Positions 24,491-36,269 of a stretch of 64,000 nucleotides of DNA are shown here, piece after piece. The translations under genes and the position numbers were made by a program. This DNA comes from Epiperipatus broadwayi (taxonomy: Eukaryota > Onychophora > Udeonychophora > Euonychophora > Peripatidae). How positions within the stretch are numbered: the first letter of the stretch is position 1; every line of letters begins with the position of its first letter. The stretch is taken from contig JAQFVV010000072.1 of NCBI GenBank assembly GCA_028023455.1, positions 892,501-956,500 of the forward strand, written 5' to 3'. The notes under the pieces are model-generated. The model was not told the origin of the DNA and ran no database searches. It worked only from the letters and a program-made list of their open reading frames with translations.

Positions 24491-24830
24491 GATTTAAATA
24501 TCACATGATCACCATCTCTAATACTAGGACATAATTGTTATTAAACAATGCAAAACTCTCCATGCAGTAATGCCACCCTGTGTTAAATAGAGATAAAAGG
24601 TGGCTACTGGAGGGTTGCATTAGATCCTAAGATCTAGGTGCAGTGCTCTCAGATCTAAGGCTCCTCACTGATGAAGGCTACAAGCCAAATATTAGTATGG
24701 GAATATTGGATGAGTAGGCACTAGATAGGAATTTTATGCTCAAACCCTCTGGCATCCATTGATTACTCTGGTTGACACAGGGTGGCATTACTGTATGGAG
24801 AGTTTTGCCTTGTTTAATAAAAAAGATTTA
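24490..24830 (+). repeat. Hammerhead-family repeat, copy E, with dead ribozyme at 24662-24705
   Basis: Terminal arms (CAAAACTCTCCATGCAGTAA with ATTACTGTATGGAGAGTTTT) flank a full internal segment colinear with copies A-C. The core keeps CTGATGA (24668) and stem II GGC/GCC, but GAAAC has become AATAT-like and the cleavage triplet GTC reads GTA with altered context. Several essential bases are lost and it cannot be active. It gives the best view of the complete foldback form, about 340 bp. Confidence 0.75.
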
Positions 24831-24839
24831 TGAGCCACA

Positions 24840-26040
24840 TTTATGAAAAGAAATATTGAAACCTACTAAACTAATGGTATTCTAAATAACATAGTATTAT
24901 AAGTAAATCACATATCAAAAAAAGTATCAAAATATCAGCCCTCATTTCCTAATCATAGAAAACATATATACAGCTAAAACAATAGAAACCCTTTATTCCC
25001 AGGCCTTTTCAGATTTGTGAATTGTTCAGATTTCAAGAATAAATCCTTTATCCCTTCTGTTACAAATGTGAGCAATCATTAAGCATTAATTTTGCTATTT
25101 ATAATTTTGTTTAATTCATACAGGAGTCAAAGAGACAAAAGAAATGTGTATATTATCCTTCTGATCTGTAAAATACATAAAGGATTAACTAACAATGATT
25201 GTATTCCACATTGGACCACTAAAAATGGATCTACCTTTAAGATATATTGATCATTATCAAAATAGTAGGCATTCTGACTCAGCCCCTAAAAAAGGTAACT
25301 TATGATCTCGGCTTATTTTGTTTACCAAATAAATCAGAAATCATCTAGATAGCGCCACCATTGACATCTAAAAGGACTGATTATTTTACTTTTACCTGTA
25401 ATCTTCTTTCTATAATCATAACTTTGGATTCTGGCTCACTGCACGAGTTTGAATTTGAATATTTGTTAAACATACAATCATGTATAAATATGGTAATTGT
25501 ATCACTAAAGGTAGAATACAAAACAAGATAAAAACAAATAATGATACTGATTTGGACCTCAAAATAATTTAATATAAAAAACAATATAAAAAATCCCATA
25601 ATGCTATATTCACATACAATTGTCAATATGGTCCTATAATCAGTGTTTGCATATGTATTTCAATTGCTTATCCTTTGAATCCATTAAGATATATTATAAT
25701 ACTCGTACATACTTCCAATCCAATATTTTATGAAAGACAATCTAAATCAAACAACAATTTAATTTATGAAAAATTATACACTACAAAATCCAACAATACA
25801 TATAAATCTCATTAAATTAAATTATCAATTTTTGCCAAAATATGTTATACAAATACAATATGTACATCTTACTTTGAACAGTTTATAGCAAAAATTTCTT
25901 TATTGTATATACATAAACACAATCTCATATTTCAACTGTCTTGCGGTCTTCCTCGGAATTGCTATTAACTAATTTACTTTTTTACAAAGTAAGGTGTAAT
26001 GACTGTATTTATATAAGATAAATATATACAATCAGTAATA
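24840..26040. other. AT-rich sequence with a fragment of the 19849-20121 family
   Basis: On the minus strand, 25890-25960 reads GAGGAAGACCGCAAGACAGT then TGAAATATGAG and CAATAAAGAAATTTTTGC, resembling the right arm of the foldback at 19849-20121. The frame at 25381-25626 is AT-biased and unrecognised. Confidence 0.4.
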
Positions 26041-26048
26041 AAATTAGG

Positions 26049-26395
26049 AACAGATTGAAGCCTTTGAGATTTGACCATGGAGAAATGAAAAAAATCAGCT
26101 GGATGAACAAAATAACAAATGAAAAAGTTTTGAAAAGAGTAAATAAAAAAAGATTGAGAAAATTAGAAAGAGAATCTGGATTGGACATATATTAAGAAAA
26201 AAGTATAGTTTAATAAAAGATGTTTAGGAAGGAATCGTGAGTGAAGCATGAAGAAAGAACGGAAAAGACTGACATTGTTGGATGATTTGAGAGATGGGAA
26301 AAGTTACGTAGAATTGAAGAACTGGGCAATGAAAACAATGGAATGAAAAAATTGATCAATTGGTGATGTGACTATTCTTTGGACCTGTACATGAG
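26049..26395 (+). pseudogene. LINE C-terminal fragment
   Basis: The plus strand reads LEAFEIW, RRMKKISWMNKITNEKVLKR, then (frameshifted) RKRIWIGHILR and finally TLLDDLRDGKSYVELKNWAM before a stop. This order (LEAFEMW...ISW.D.VTNEEVL...WIGH.LR...) is typical of the region after the reverse-transcriptase domain in many animal LINEs. It is different from the RTE-like copies elsewhere in the window. It is 5'-truncated and broken by frameshifts, hence inactive. Confidence 0.75.
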
Positions 26396-26409
26396 ACAGA
26401 ATATTATTG

Positions 26410-27535
26410 ATGATATATATATACAAATATTAACAGATACATTATTAGATAGAAAAAAAAAGATCAAAGTATTCATTATCAGAATATTTTGCTTAATAAG
26501 ACGAATATTTTCCAAACATTAAAATTATGTTGCAGACCTTACTTTTAATCATTTTGATGCAACTATAAAGGGTCTTTTGCTATCTTGTTATCCCTTAGTT
26601 GGTTTATTGTTATTCATGTGATAGTTATTTATTTCTTGCACAATAATGATAATCAATCAGTTTTCAGTAATGATATATATACTTCCTTCAATTTCTAGGA
26701 TTATAAATCAGAATTCACTTATTATGACGTAGAACAAATAGATGACAGATATTTTCTCATATAGATCTTTTGATATTCTAGCTACATATTCACTTCTTTC
26801 TAGGATCACATTTCAGATAGGAATTCACAAACCAAATAATGATTTTGCATAATAATTCTTTCCAACAATGAGATGTAGATAGTTTTATTGCTTCCCAATG
26901 ACGGACTGGTAAAATCAATGATCAGAGGAACTAAAGAATGCTTCCTGATTTTATTTACTATTTGCTTTTAATATAGCTGTGCAGAGGGTTGTATTTAGGA
27001 ATAGTGAATAATGAGTAAATAAACTAGCCTTTCAGACCTTTTATTACCTTGCCATAGCTTCTTTTCTAAATTGCTAAGGTTTTTTCTTCGCTTCTTAATG
27101 ATCAAATGTCATATTTTTTTTAATCTGACTTTAATCCAATTAAATTGCTATTGATAGATTTTCTTAATTAACCTTTTTTTACAAAATATCTTATGTTTTG
27201 TATAAACTTACAATAGTAGACTATAGCACATTCATATAAATTATGCAATTCAGCTTTAACAAATTAATTCCAGGTGGGATTTACTAATTATGAAATTTCT
27301 CTTATCCATTTTATATTTTTGACATTTATTAATAAACAAACTATATCGTTTACACAAAGAATACTACAAAATTATGCAATAGCAAATTTTTAATCACCTT
27401 ATATACTCTCTATCCAGCCATGAATAATTGCCATATTCGTATATACCCTTTATTGATTTATCATACGAATCAAATATTCCGAATTATAAACTAGGGTAAT
27501 ACAAATCTCATAACAAGAGCTAAAAGTTAAATATC
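26410..27535. other. AT-rich sequence, nothing recognised
   Basis: No repeats or coding regions could be supported in this interval. Confidence 0.4.
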
Positions 27536-27735
27536 CCAATATATAAAAAATGGATTTCCCTTCTATCCTGTTCTGAGAACTTTTAAATAAATAAAGAATG
27601 AAAGCACATCATTGATTAAATCTGCTCAGAAAAATAAACCCCATTCAAGAGACAAAAAAGATAAATTGTTTGAGTAAATAATCGATTTTACAACATTTCA
27701 AACACATTACTACTCAACACTTTATATATAACTAA

Positions 27736-28132
27736 CCATAAATGCTAATAGCTAACTGGTTTCAATATGTAAAAGCCAAAACTTCAATAAACCAATAGAA
27801 TATCAATAATATGTTGTAAAGACAACTTCAATCGATAAAAAATGAATTCCAGCTTTTATCCCGCTTTAAGATCTTTAAATAGGCAAAGAGTGAAAGCACA
27901 TGAGTAAAAAAGGGTAAATGGGGTCATTTAAAACTTCTGCGCAAATTTATTCTCAATCTGCTTCAGTCATGCGCTTTCATTCTTTATCTATTAAAAGATG
28001 TTAGTAGAGTAAAAGGTAAAATATATTTTCTATCTAATGAGGTTGCTTTAGCGATAGATTGTCGATATTCTATTGGTTTACTAAAGCTGTTGATATTTAC
28101 TTATTGAACCAGTTACCTATTTTCATTTATGG
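27736..28132. repeat. Large foldback element, arms about 165 bp
   Basis: The left arm begins CATAAATGCTAATAGCTAAC and includes AAACCAATAGAATATC and AAAGAGTGAAAGCACATGA. The right arm carries the complement, ending TTACCTATTTTCATTTATGG. Identity is roughly 75-80%. A third partial copy lies at about 27540-27620 (TAAAGAATGAAAGCACATCA), so this is a repeat family. Confidence 0.7.
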
Positions 28133-28139
28133 ATTATTA

Positions 28140-29660
28140 TAATCATAGTACACGAGCCACGAAACAGTTCATCATTAAACTTCTGTGCTGAATGCAAATT
28201 TATAAGGAACTCATATTCTATTAATATATTAATTTCAATTATAATATTTTAATTAGTTCACTTTTATGACTTTGAATACAATAATGAATCTCAAAACCGC
28301 CTCCTGCCCTTTTCTAACTACCAATGATAGTTTTTATTTTCTACTAAGTATTTTTTTATAATTTCCCTTTAATTATTATATTACCTTAGCTGTTTAAAAC
28401 ATACTATACTTGCTTAATGTTCTTACACAATGCATACTACTTATTTATATATTTAGAAATGCTATAATCCATTTTTAAACTTTTTTCTCTCTGAATATTA
28501 CATCATGTTCTCATGTTCTGTTTTATTTTATTAATTACTTTCCTTAAACTATTTTATGCTACATTTTTTCTAATCCATGGAACACTACCTATTATCCCAA
28601 TATATTTAAATACTTTCTGTACACTGTATGTACTATATACATTTATTTTATTAATAACAACATACAACTTTTAAAACACAATAGAATGTAATTTACTTAT
28701 TTTAAAAGGTTATAAATCACTTTTGAAATTTTGTTTGGATTTCAGAAATTTTAGATTAGCAAACATTCAGATTAACAATAATCTATCTGTAAATGATAAC
28801 CATATGCCCAAGCATAATAAAAATCAAGATAAATAATATTAAAAATAAATAAACACATACTTGAAATAATTTTGATAATATTAGACTATATATACACCCT
28901 CATGAGCATATTTAAATAAAAGAAACATTTAATTTAAAAGTTGCCTTTACAAAATTGTTATTATTAAAAGATATGTTAAAAAATTTCTAACAATATTTGC
29001 TTTGCACAGAGGCACATTACGGTATCTAGGCAATAGAGCAGTCCTGAGCATCAATGGTGTCAGCCTATCATTATTTGATCAGCCTTAAACATCAATTTAT
29101 TCTACCATCTCAAATTCACAGCTATGTGATAAAACAGTTAATAAAGCCCCTTAGATCATTAAATGCAAACATATTTTTTGAAAACATCACAAGCACAAAT
29201 TTTATATTTTCAAATAAATAAACTAATCAAATTGTTGTTTTTTAATTAAAAACAATTTGATGATTAAAGTATTTTTTATCTTTAATCAAGCAGAAGAATT
29301 ATTTGCTTTGTAAGCAAAAGGATTATCTGCTTTGCAAATTTAAAAATAATCAAGCATTACACTCCATAAACTAATCAGTAGCCAATTCAGCTAGCCAGCT
29401 AACTCTGATCAGTCAATGGATATTTAGCTATTCATAGTTAGAGGATAAAAGAAGGACAGAAATCTAACTCAAACACCCAACACCAGCTTCCACTTTCATT
29501 ATTCTGTGAGGCGTTGTTGTGAGGTTTTGGGGCAATTGGTTACATTTCCAAAATATCTCTGTAATAATTTGAGACTTAAAGTTGCAAAGATATTTAGTCT
29601 TATTTTTTTGATTTTCAAAATAGGAACTTGCAAAGTAAAGATGATCCTTTAAAAGACTCA
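28140..29660. other. AT-rich sequence, nothing recognised
   Basis: No coding frame or repeat arm of note, apart from simple A/T-rich palindromes near 29230-29265. Confidence 0.4.
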
Positions 29661-29664
29661 AATT

Positions 29665-29925
29665 TTTTCAAAGGCTAAACTCACCATGCAGTAGTGCCAC
29701 TCGGTGCAAGCTAGAGTAATCAATGAATGCAGTAAGGTTTGTGCATAAAATCCCTATCTAGTGCCGACTTATCCAATATCCCCAGATTAATTTAGAGATT
29801 TTATGCACACGCCTTCCTGCATCCATTGATTACTCTGGCTTGCATTGAGTAGCGCTACTATATAGAAAGTTTTGCCTCTGTGAAAAACGTGTAAGCATAA
29901 AAAATGGTGATCATGTGATGTTTGA
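29665..29925. repeat. Hammerhead-family foldback with the ribozyme deleted
   Basis: The arms GCTAGAGTAATCAATGAATG and CATCCATTGATTACTCTGGC and the outer end AATGGTGATCATGTGATG identify the family. Between them only the TATCCCCAGATTAA piece of the hammerhead 3' half remains (minus orientation), followed directly by AGAGATTTTATGCAC. The ribozyme core has been lost by internal deletion. Confidence 0.7.
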
Positions 29926-29929
29926 TGAC

Positions 29930-31190
29930 TCAAAATTTTAATATAAGTTGTCATATATAACCTTAGAAATTACAAATGTCATGTGGAATAACTGGAAATT
30001 AAAGATTTTGGAAACATTCGAGACAGAAATAAAGAACATTGTAGAAATGAGTTAAAGAATTAAGCATACATTATTCTCTCAGGCCGCAATCGCAATAATT
30101 AAAAAAAAATAACTAAAGAATCATAGAGAATATATAATGCTGTAGAAAATCAAAAACTAGAGCTTCTAGTTAATATGGGATTGAAAAGATTATTATTAAG
30201 ATAAAAAATCCTATTTCAAAAAGCACTCAAGGCTATTTTGACAAAAACTGATGTAATTTTTGATGAAAAAGAAATCAGTAAATATATGCATTAATCTCAG
30301 TACTTTCGTAAATAAAATAAAAAAATCATTCAATAAATTTGAAGATCAGATGGTAAAATAATAGCATAACCTTTTAAAATTCCAATTTTTTTAAATATTT
30401 TCATGTATGATATAATTAATAAATTAATGGCACTGTAAATACTATAACAAATTGAAGCAATATCTAATTTCCAAAGTGTCATCTATAAAATATATATTAG
30501 ATTCATTACTACATTAATAAAAGAATTGACCAATCTCTGCAGGATATGTTTCAGACTCGCCCATCTGGTTCAATTATCACAAGAAAAGACCAATCACAAA
30601 TCAAACGTAGCAACTTCATTTTTCTATTAAATGTTATAATCTGCAGAAAGAAGTTTACTGTTATCTCGAGACCCTTTGATTCCTCTTTGTGTTCTTAAAG
30701 AAACAGAGCAGGGCAAATTCCTAATGTCCATTCCGTATGTTCTTCTTGTAGCTGTTATTATTATTACAGATTATTCATGAAGTACATAAGCATCAATGGG
30801 CTACTCACCAACATGAAGCGTCAGCAAGCATGGTGAATTTATTGGTTTTTACCTCTGAGTTTAAGATCAAGAAACATCATGGTCTTTCTTCTCAGTTACC
30901 TGATAACCATTATCTGAAATATTACTTGAGTTTTCTTGAAGCAGAATATGTATCTATGAATGAATTTTTTTAATAGATATTCCCAATCATGACAGGCATA
31001 ACTAAATTATGGCTTTATTTCCAGGAGGCTTAAATCAACAGCCAAAATAGTGGAGGGTGCTAAGAATCCCCTGATTGCAGACTCAGGCTTCCATTATAAT
31101 GACCTTTTATTTAGGTACTTACAACTACAAATGACTTTCAAGTGAGGAAGATTGCAATAATTGGAAGAACTGTCAAATATTACATGGGAC
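29930..31190. other. AT-rich sequence, nothing recognised
   Basis: A slightly richer patch lies at 30540-31110, without a recognisable frame. Confidence 0.4.
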
Positions 31191-31194
31191 ATTA

Positions 31195-31651
31195 TTCATC
31201 ATCATCAACCATTATCAATCCACTGCAGGATGAAGGTCTCTCCAAGTTTAATCCATCTTCTCCGATCTTTAGCTTCTCTTCTCCACAACACCCCTGCACA
31301 TTTTCTTATTTGATCCATCCATCTCACATGTGGTCTTTTTCTGGGTCTTTTACAATCTCTTGGAATCCCGTTTAAAATTTCAATTGTCCATCTATTATCA
31401 TCTCTTCTAGCAATATGTCCAGCCCAACTCCATTTCAATCTTTTAATTTTTTCAATAAGGTCAGTAACACCTGTTTGTTGTCTTACCCATACATTGCGTT
31501 TTCGATCTCTTCTTGTTACTCCCAACATAAATCTCTCCATACTCCTTTGAGTGGTCTGAAGTCTCTGTATTGCTCTACTATTAAGTGTCCAAGTCTCAGA
31601 TCCATAAGTAAGAACATTATTAGATTTTGTAAAGTTATAAGAAAAAGTCAA
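31195..31651 (-). pseudogene. RTE-like LINE, 3'-terminal fragment
   Basis: The minus-strand frame of about 148 codons (31651-31205) contains NNVLTYGSETWTLNSRAIQR, QTTQRSMERFMLGVTRRDRK, WSWAGHIARRDDNRWT and RDCKRPRKRPHVRWMDQI. These are hallmarks of the C-terminal segment of RTE-related LINEs common in arthropods and other invertebrates. The 3' end finishes in a short TGATGA-type repeat, as RTE elements do. It is 5'-truncated. Its codon integrity makes it the freshest of the five copies of this tail in the window. It lies head to head with the longer copy at 31655-34217. Confidence 0.85.
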
Positions 31652-31654
31652 GAG

Positions 31655-34217
31655 ACAATCGATTTAAAAATTGGACAGGTATTGTTCTACAAAGGCACAA
31701 ACATTAAAAGCGTAAGTGGAATAGGATTCATTATTAAAAAAAAGTGGAAGAATAACATTGTGAAGATTGATGGTGCATCAGACAGAGTAGCAAAATTAGT
31801 TATTCAACTTAATTTACATACCAAATGCGATAACTCAGATTTATGCCCTAATAAGTTCTCATTGTTATGACAAAGAAGATTTTTATATGGCTGTACAAAA
31901 GGCTTTTGATCAGACAAAACAATATTTTAAAATTGTCATAGGAAGCTGTAATGCTAGAATTGATTAACAATTGAAAAATGAAATTGCTGTAGCTAAATTT
32001 AGTTACGGTAATAAAAATAAAAGAAAGAAATAGACTTCTGGAGCTTGAAGAATGAATTCTTTCTTTGAAAGAAATGCTAAATAGAAATGGACATGGAAGC
32101 ATCCAAATGAAGCTACAGCAGAATTGGATTATATTTTAACTAATGGAAAATATATATTTCAAGATTCCAGATGTTCTTAAAAATTCAACACAGGATGAGA
32201 TCATTGATTAATGAAATGTAAGATACATATTAATGCAAAACTAGTGACAAAAATTATTAAGAAAAGCATTACTCATAGTTGATATTCCTAACCTTCAGAA
32301 ATGTTCCGAAGAATTTAAATCAGAACTTGCAAATCATTGTCAAATATTAATTCGAATGTGGTTCAGATTTGAATGAAATCAATAGAAAAATAATATACAC
32401 TTTTAAACACTGCAATACAGATAACTTGTAGAAAAAAGCAGCAATTGACCAGTAAGATTTCTACTGAGACAACAATTTATGAAGAAAAGAAGAATATAAA
32501 AACATATAAAAATGATGCATTAAGAAGAATTGAAAATCTAGAATTTTGAAAAATAGTGTTAATAATGATATAAGAAAATAAAATTGTGAATTAGCAAGGA
32601 AAACTATAGAAGTGAATTAAAGTCTCAAAAGTGAAAAACAACATTTTGGTAATGGTAGGAAACTTATTTCTGCAATAAGAAGAAAAGGGGAAATGACATC
32701 ATGAAATGTGTAGAAGAGTTTTATCAAAAATTATATAGCAATAAAGAAAAAAAAAGTGTCCCCTACAACTACCATATCTTCTTAATTGACCAGTATTTTA
32801 AATGAAGAAGTCTATGAAGAAGAAAAAGCTTCAGATATTGATGGAATTATAATTGATATCTTAAAAAAAGCAGGTGATAAAATAGAAAAATTATTGGTAA
32901 AGTTATATACCAAATTTCTAAATAATAAAAATGTATCAAATGATTGGAAGAATGCAGTATTAATATTCATATTTAAAAAAGTTGATAAAGAAGATATTAG
33001 GAATTCAGATCTACCAGTCTTTTATTAGTTTTATAGAAATTTTTTACAAGATAATTACAACTTGTCAAAAGAGAATTTTGGATTTTAACCAACTAAAATA
33101 ACTAACTGGTTAAAAGTAGTTTTAATAAAATGGATTATACTCAAGTATTGGGAGAAGTTATAGAAACGACCAATAAATATGAGTTGCCACTGTGCTATGG
33201 ATTTGTAAATTATATAAAGGAATTTGATTCTATAAGTATTTCTTTAGTGATTAAAGCATTTGGTCTTCATATTATCATAAAAAGTATTTATAAAAATGCA
33301 ACAATTAGATTGCATAATGATATTAGGAAGATTAGTACTGAGAAGGGTATATGATAGGGTGACTCCATATTTCCAAAACTTTTTACAACAGTTTTGCAAG
33401 CTCTATTTTGTGGATTATAATGGAAAGCTAAAATAAGTAAAAATAAATGGAAATTATTTAAGTATATAGATTTTGCAGATGATGTAATTGTTTCTGCAAA
33501 TAATGCTTCAGAATTTCAGGAATGGTTGCAAGAGTCATCAGATGAAAGTAAAAAAGTAGGACTAAGGGTAAAAGTTAAAAATACTGAAGTAATAATGTTC
33601 AATAGATTTTCTCAAAAGAGAAAAATAAAGATTAATTATGATAAGTTAGAAGTTAACCACTTACCTCTGTCAGATTATTACTACAGGCGAAAACATAGTT
33701 GGTTTAATTAGTCATAGAATTAAACTTCATTGGAGTGCTTTTTGGTAGAAATGACTTAATATTAAAAGGAAATATGCCTACATATTTGAAGACTTTTAAT
33801 AAATATATTTCACCAATTCTTATTTCTCAAACTGAGACTTGGACACTTAACAGAAGAAACTTCAGACCAGTCAAAAAAGTATGGAGAGATGCATATTAGG
33901 AGTAGCAAGAAGAGATTGAAAATGAAATACATGGGTGAAAGAACAAATAGGTGTTGCTCACATTACAAGAATTAAGAGACTGAAGTGGAGTTGGGCATAT
34001 TGCTAGATGATACTAATGGACAATTGAAATCTTAAACTGGATTTCAAGAGATTATAAGACTTAAAAAGAGACTACATGTGAGATGAATGGATCAAATAAG
34101 GAATTGTGCTGGAGTGATATGGAGAAGAGAGGCTAGAGATTGGAGAGGGTGAATGAACTTGGAGAGATCTTCATCTTGCAGTAGGTTGATAATGATTAAA
34201 AATGACAATGATGAACA
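31655..34217 (+). pseudogene. RTE-like LINE, nearly full coding span (endonuclease, reverse transcriptase, C-terminus), decayed
   Basis: Endonuclease traces start at 31655 (LKIGQVLFYKGTNIK, then VKIDGASDRVAKLVIQL). In other frames they continue with the APT-type and DFNAKIG-type blocks (AFDQTKQYFKIVIGSCNARI). A linker near 32450-32690 reads LISAIRRKGE. Reverse transcriptase begins at 32786 (KASDIDGIIIDILKKAGD, WKNAVLIFIFKKVDKEDIRN), continues at 33130 (LPLCYGFVNYIKEFDSI) and has an intact FADD catalytic box at 33472-33483 followed by VSANNASEFQEWLQE. The C-terminal tail (LISQTETWTLNRR onwards) runs to about 34180. Many stops and frameshifts make it inactive. It is the longest representative of the family present. 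Confidence 0.85.
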
Positions 34218-34219
34218 TA

Positions 34220-35160
34220 ATCTATCTGATGTGGGAATTGATCTCCTCTTGCATAGATTGATCGATTTTCCATGTATAAAATATGTAATTTGTAGTTGGC
34301 ACTTTGAAGAGTTAATATCACTTCAACATATTCTATTATTTGTAGTGCCACTAATTTATCTAACACACATTTAGATATCAACTTAATCATGCAGGATTCT
34401 TTAAAAAAAAAAAATTATAGTTCTGTCTTGAGTTTGTATTCATCTTGATAAAATGGATTATATTAAAATCATTATATTAAAGATTCAAACATTAACATCA
34501 AATGGATTGTATCAATAATATTTAAATAGAAATGAAGGTGATACATCTTATGTCAGTACCAATTGAATAAGGATGGTTGAGTTCAAAATATTTATCTTGC
34601 AAAGACTGGTCGATTTTTTCATAAATGTAGCACTAAATAAAATTTTTTATAACTTATAAGTAACAATTTGTTATGTTTGATATAAATTTAAAAAAATGTG
34701 ATAAACTTTTTAATTCCTGGATAAAGAACAGATATTCATTAATTTAGAACATAGCATTTATAATTAGCATAAGAGTTTTTATTGATCCATTATTATTACA
34801 TAACTCTTTTACTTTTGTAAATATTTTTACTTAAGATTTATATGTTCAACAATATATTTATACTTCTGGTGTTAATGATATTTTTACTACTGTTATGATT
34901 ATAAGATCCTATCACTAAATTATCTCAATATGTTTTTAGGTCAGAATTTAGTATATAGACATATTTTTTCTTCTTTCACAACTACTTACTTATGATATTT
35001 ATATATAAAAGCTCAGTTTTGTAATTAGGATCAATTTATCAAGAACAAATTCAGTAAATTAAATTAAAAAATAACAAACATACAAAGTTAACAAGAACCA
35101 ATGGGTTGGGTGCACTGACTCAGTTAATAATAATAGAATTTTTGTCAAACACACACAAAC
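34220..35160. other. AT-rich sequence, nothing recognised
   Basis: Frames on both strands near 34153-34390 overlap the RTE tail or each other and show no domain. Confidence 0.4.
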
Positions 35161-35164
35161 TTAA

Positions 35165-36262
35165 AAAAATTAACAAGTATTTGTATTTAAAGTTTTATAA
35201 AAAATATTTGTCAAACATTGGTGGTCGAGAGGTCAGCAACAGCTGCTTTACAAGCAGTTGTCCCGGGTTAGCGGGTTCACTTCCCGGCTGATGCTATGAC
35301 ACATGAGAAAATATATATATATATCTGCACATACATATAAAAATTATTTGTATTTAAAGTTATATAAAAGAATAAATATATTAAACTATAAAAGCAATAC
35401 TAGTTAGGGAATAGGATTAAGAAAAAGAATATTTCATTTAATTATATTTAATCAAGTTACTACATTAAAACTAATTTAATTATTCTTAAGATAGTAGTCC
35501 TAAAATAGAAAGGAAAAACATTCCTGGAAAGATTAAAATAATTTCTGAAAAATATTAAAAGAAAGCTTATGCCATGAGCTGTAGAAGAGACTAAATGCGT
35601 CCAGCTAGAAGTAACACCAAGAGATAAAAAAGAACCAGGACAAACCTCTATACTCAGTACCAACCTAGCTGAAAGTCACAAATGGGCTTTAAGGATGTTT
35701 AAAGGCAAAATATTCCTAATAAACAATAGAAAATAGATTTCAAAACACTTAAAGAAAAAAAAATACTCTAATAAACAAATAGAAAATAGACATCATCATA
35801 TGAGACGCCCATCCATGCATCTAATAGATTATGTGTGGAATACTGGAGAAAAACAGAGTTCTCTGGAGTGAAGGGAGAAGTACCTGGCTCATTTATTAAC
35901 AATATACTTAATGTGTGCCAAATATCTGCATACACACACCAACATTTAAAAAGGTAAGAAGTATTTGTGCTTAAAGTTATATAAAAAAACATTTATATTA
36001 AGCTATAAAACTAATAATAATTAGAGTATAGGATTAAGAACAAAAGAATACTTAATTAAAAGATATATAATCAAGTTACTAAATTAAACAAATTAACAAA
36101 AACCAATTAGTTATTACTTAGACAGTAATATTAAAGCAGAAAGTAAAGACATTTCTGGAAAGACCAAGATAACTCCAGAGAAAAACTAAAAGAAGGATTT
36201 AACCACAAGTTGTAAGAAGCCAGCATACCAAACTAGAAACAAGACCAAGTGGGATATAGGGC
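35165..36262. repeat. Diverged direct repeats of about 300 bp around a tRNA-like sequence
   Basis: 35345-35640 and 35950-36262 are colinear: GTATTTAAAGTTATATAAAA, ATAGGATTAAGAA, TAATCAAGTTACT, ACATTCCTGGAAAGA and the following AAAAACTAAAAGAA-type block occur in both. A short piece of the same start lies at 35176-35215, just before the tRNA-like sequence. The arrangement suggests a tRNA-derived SINE or composite repeat, duplicated in tandem. Confidence 0.65.
35217..35296 (+). pseudogene. tRNA-like pseudogene or SINE head
   Basis: A D-arm-like TGGTCGAGAGGTCAGCA is followed by an anticodon stem GCTGC/GCAGT with loop TTTACAA (would-be anticodon TAC). Then CCCGGG, an apparent eight-base insertion, and the T-arm-like GGTTCACTTCCCGG follow. 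No matching acceptor stem is visible, and the T-arm insertion would prevent normal folding. This looks like a degenerate tRNA-derived repeat head, not a working tRNA gene. An AT dinucleotide run follows directly, as is common at SINE tails. Confidence 0.6.
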
Positions 36263-36269
36263 TATTAAA

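Noticed and set aside
25895-25965. GAGGAAGAC...GTTGAAATATGAG on the minus strand (also near 20030 and 22205) as another hammerhead family
   Set aside because: The CTGANGA and GAAA-like strings occur with a plausible stem II, but no UH site with pairing stem I could be found in any of the three copies.
35217-35296. Functional valine tRNA (TAC anticodon)
   Set aside because: No acceptor stem and an eight-base insertion before the T arm; it sits at the head of a repeat, so a tRNA-derived pseudogene fits better.
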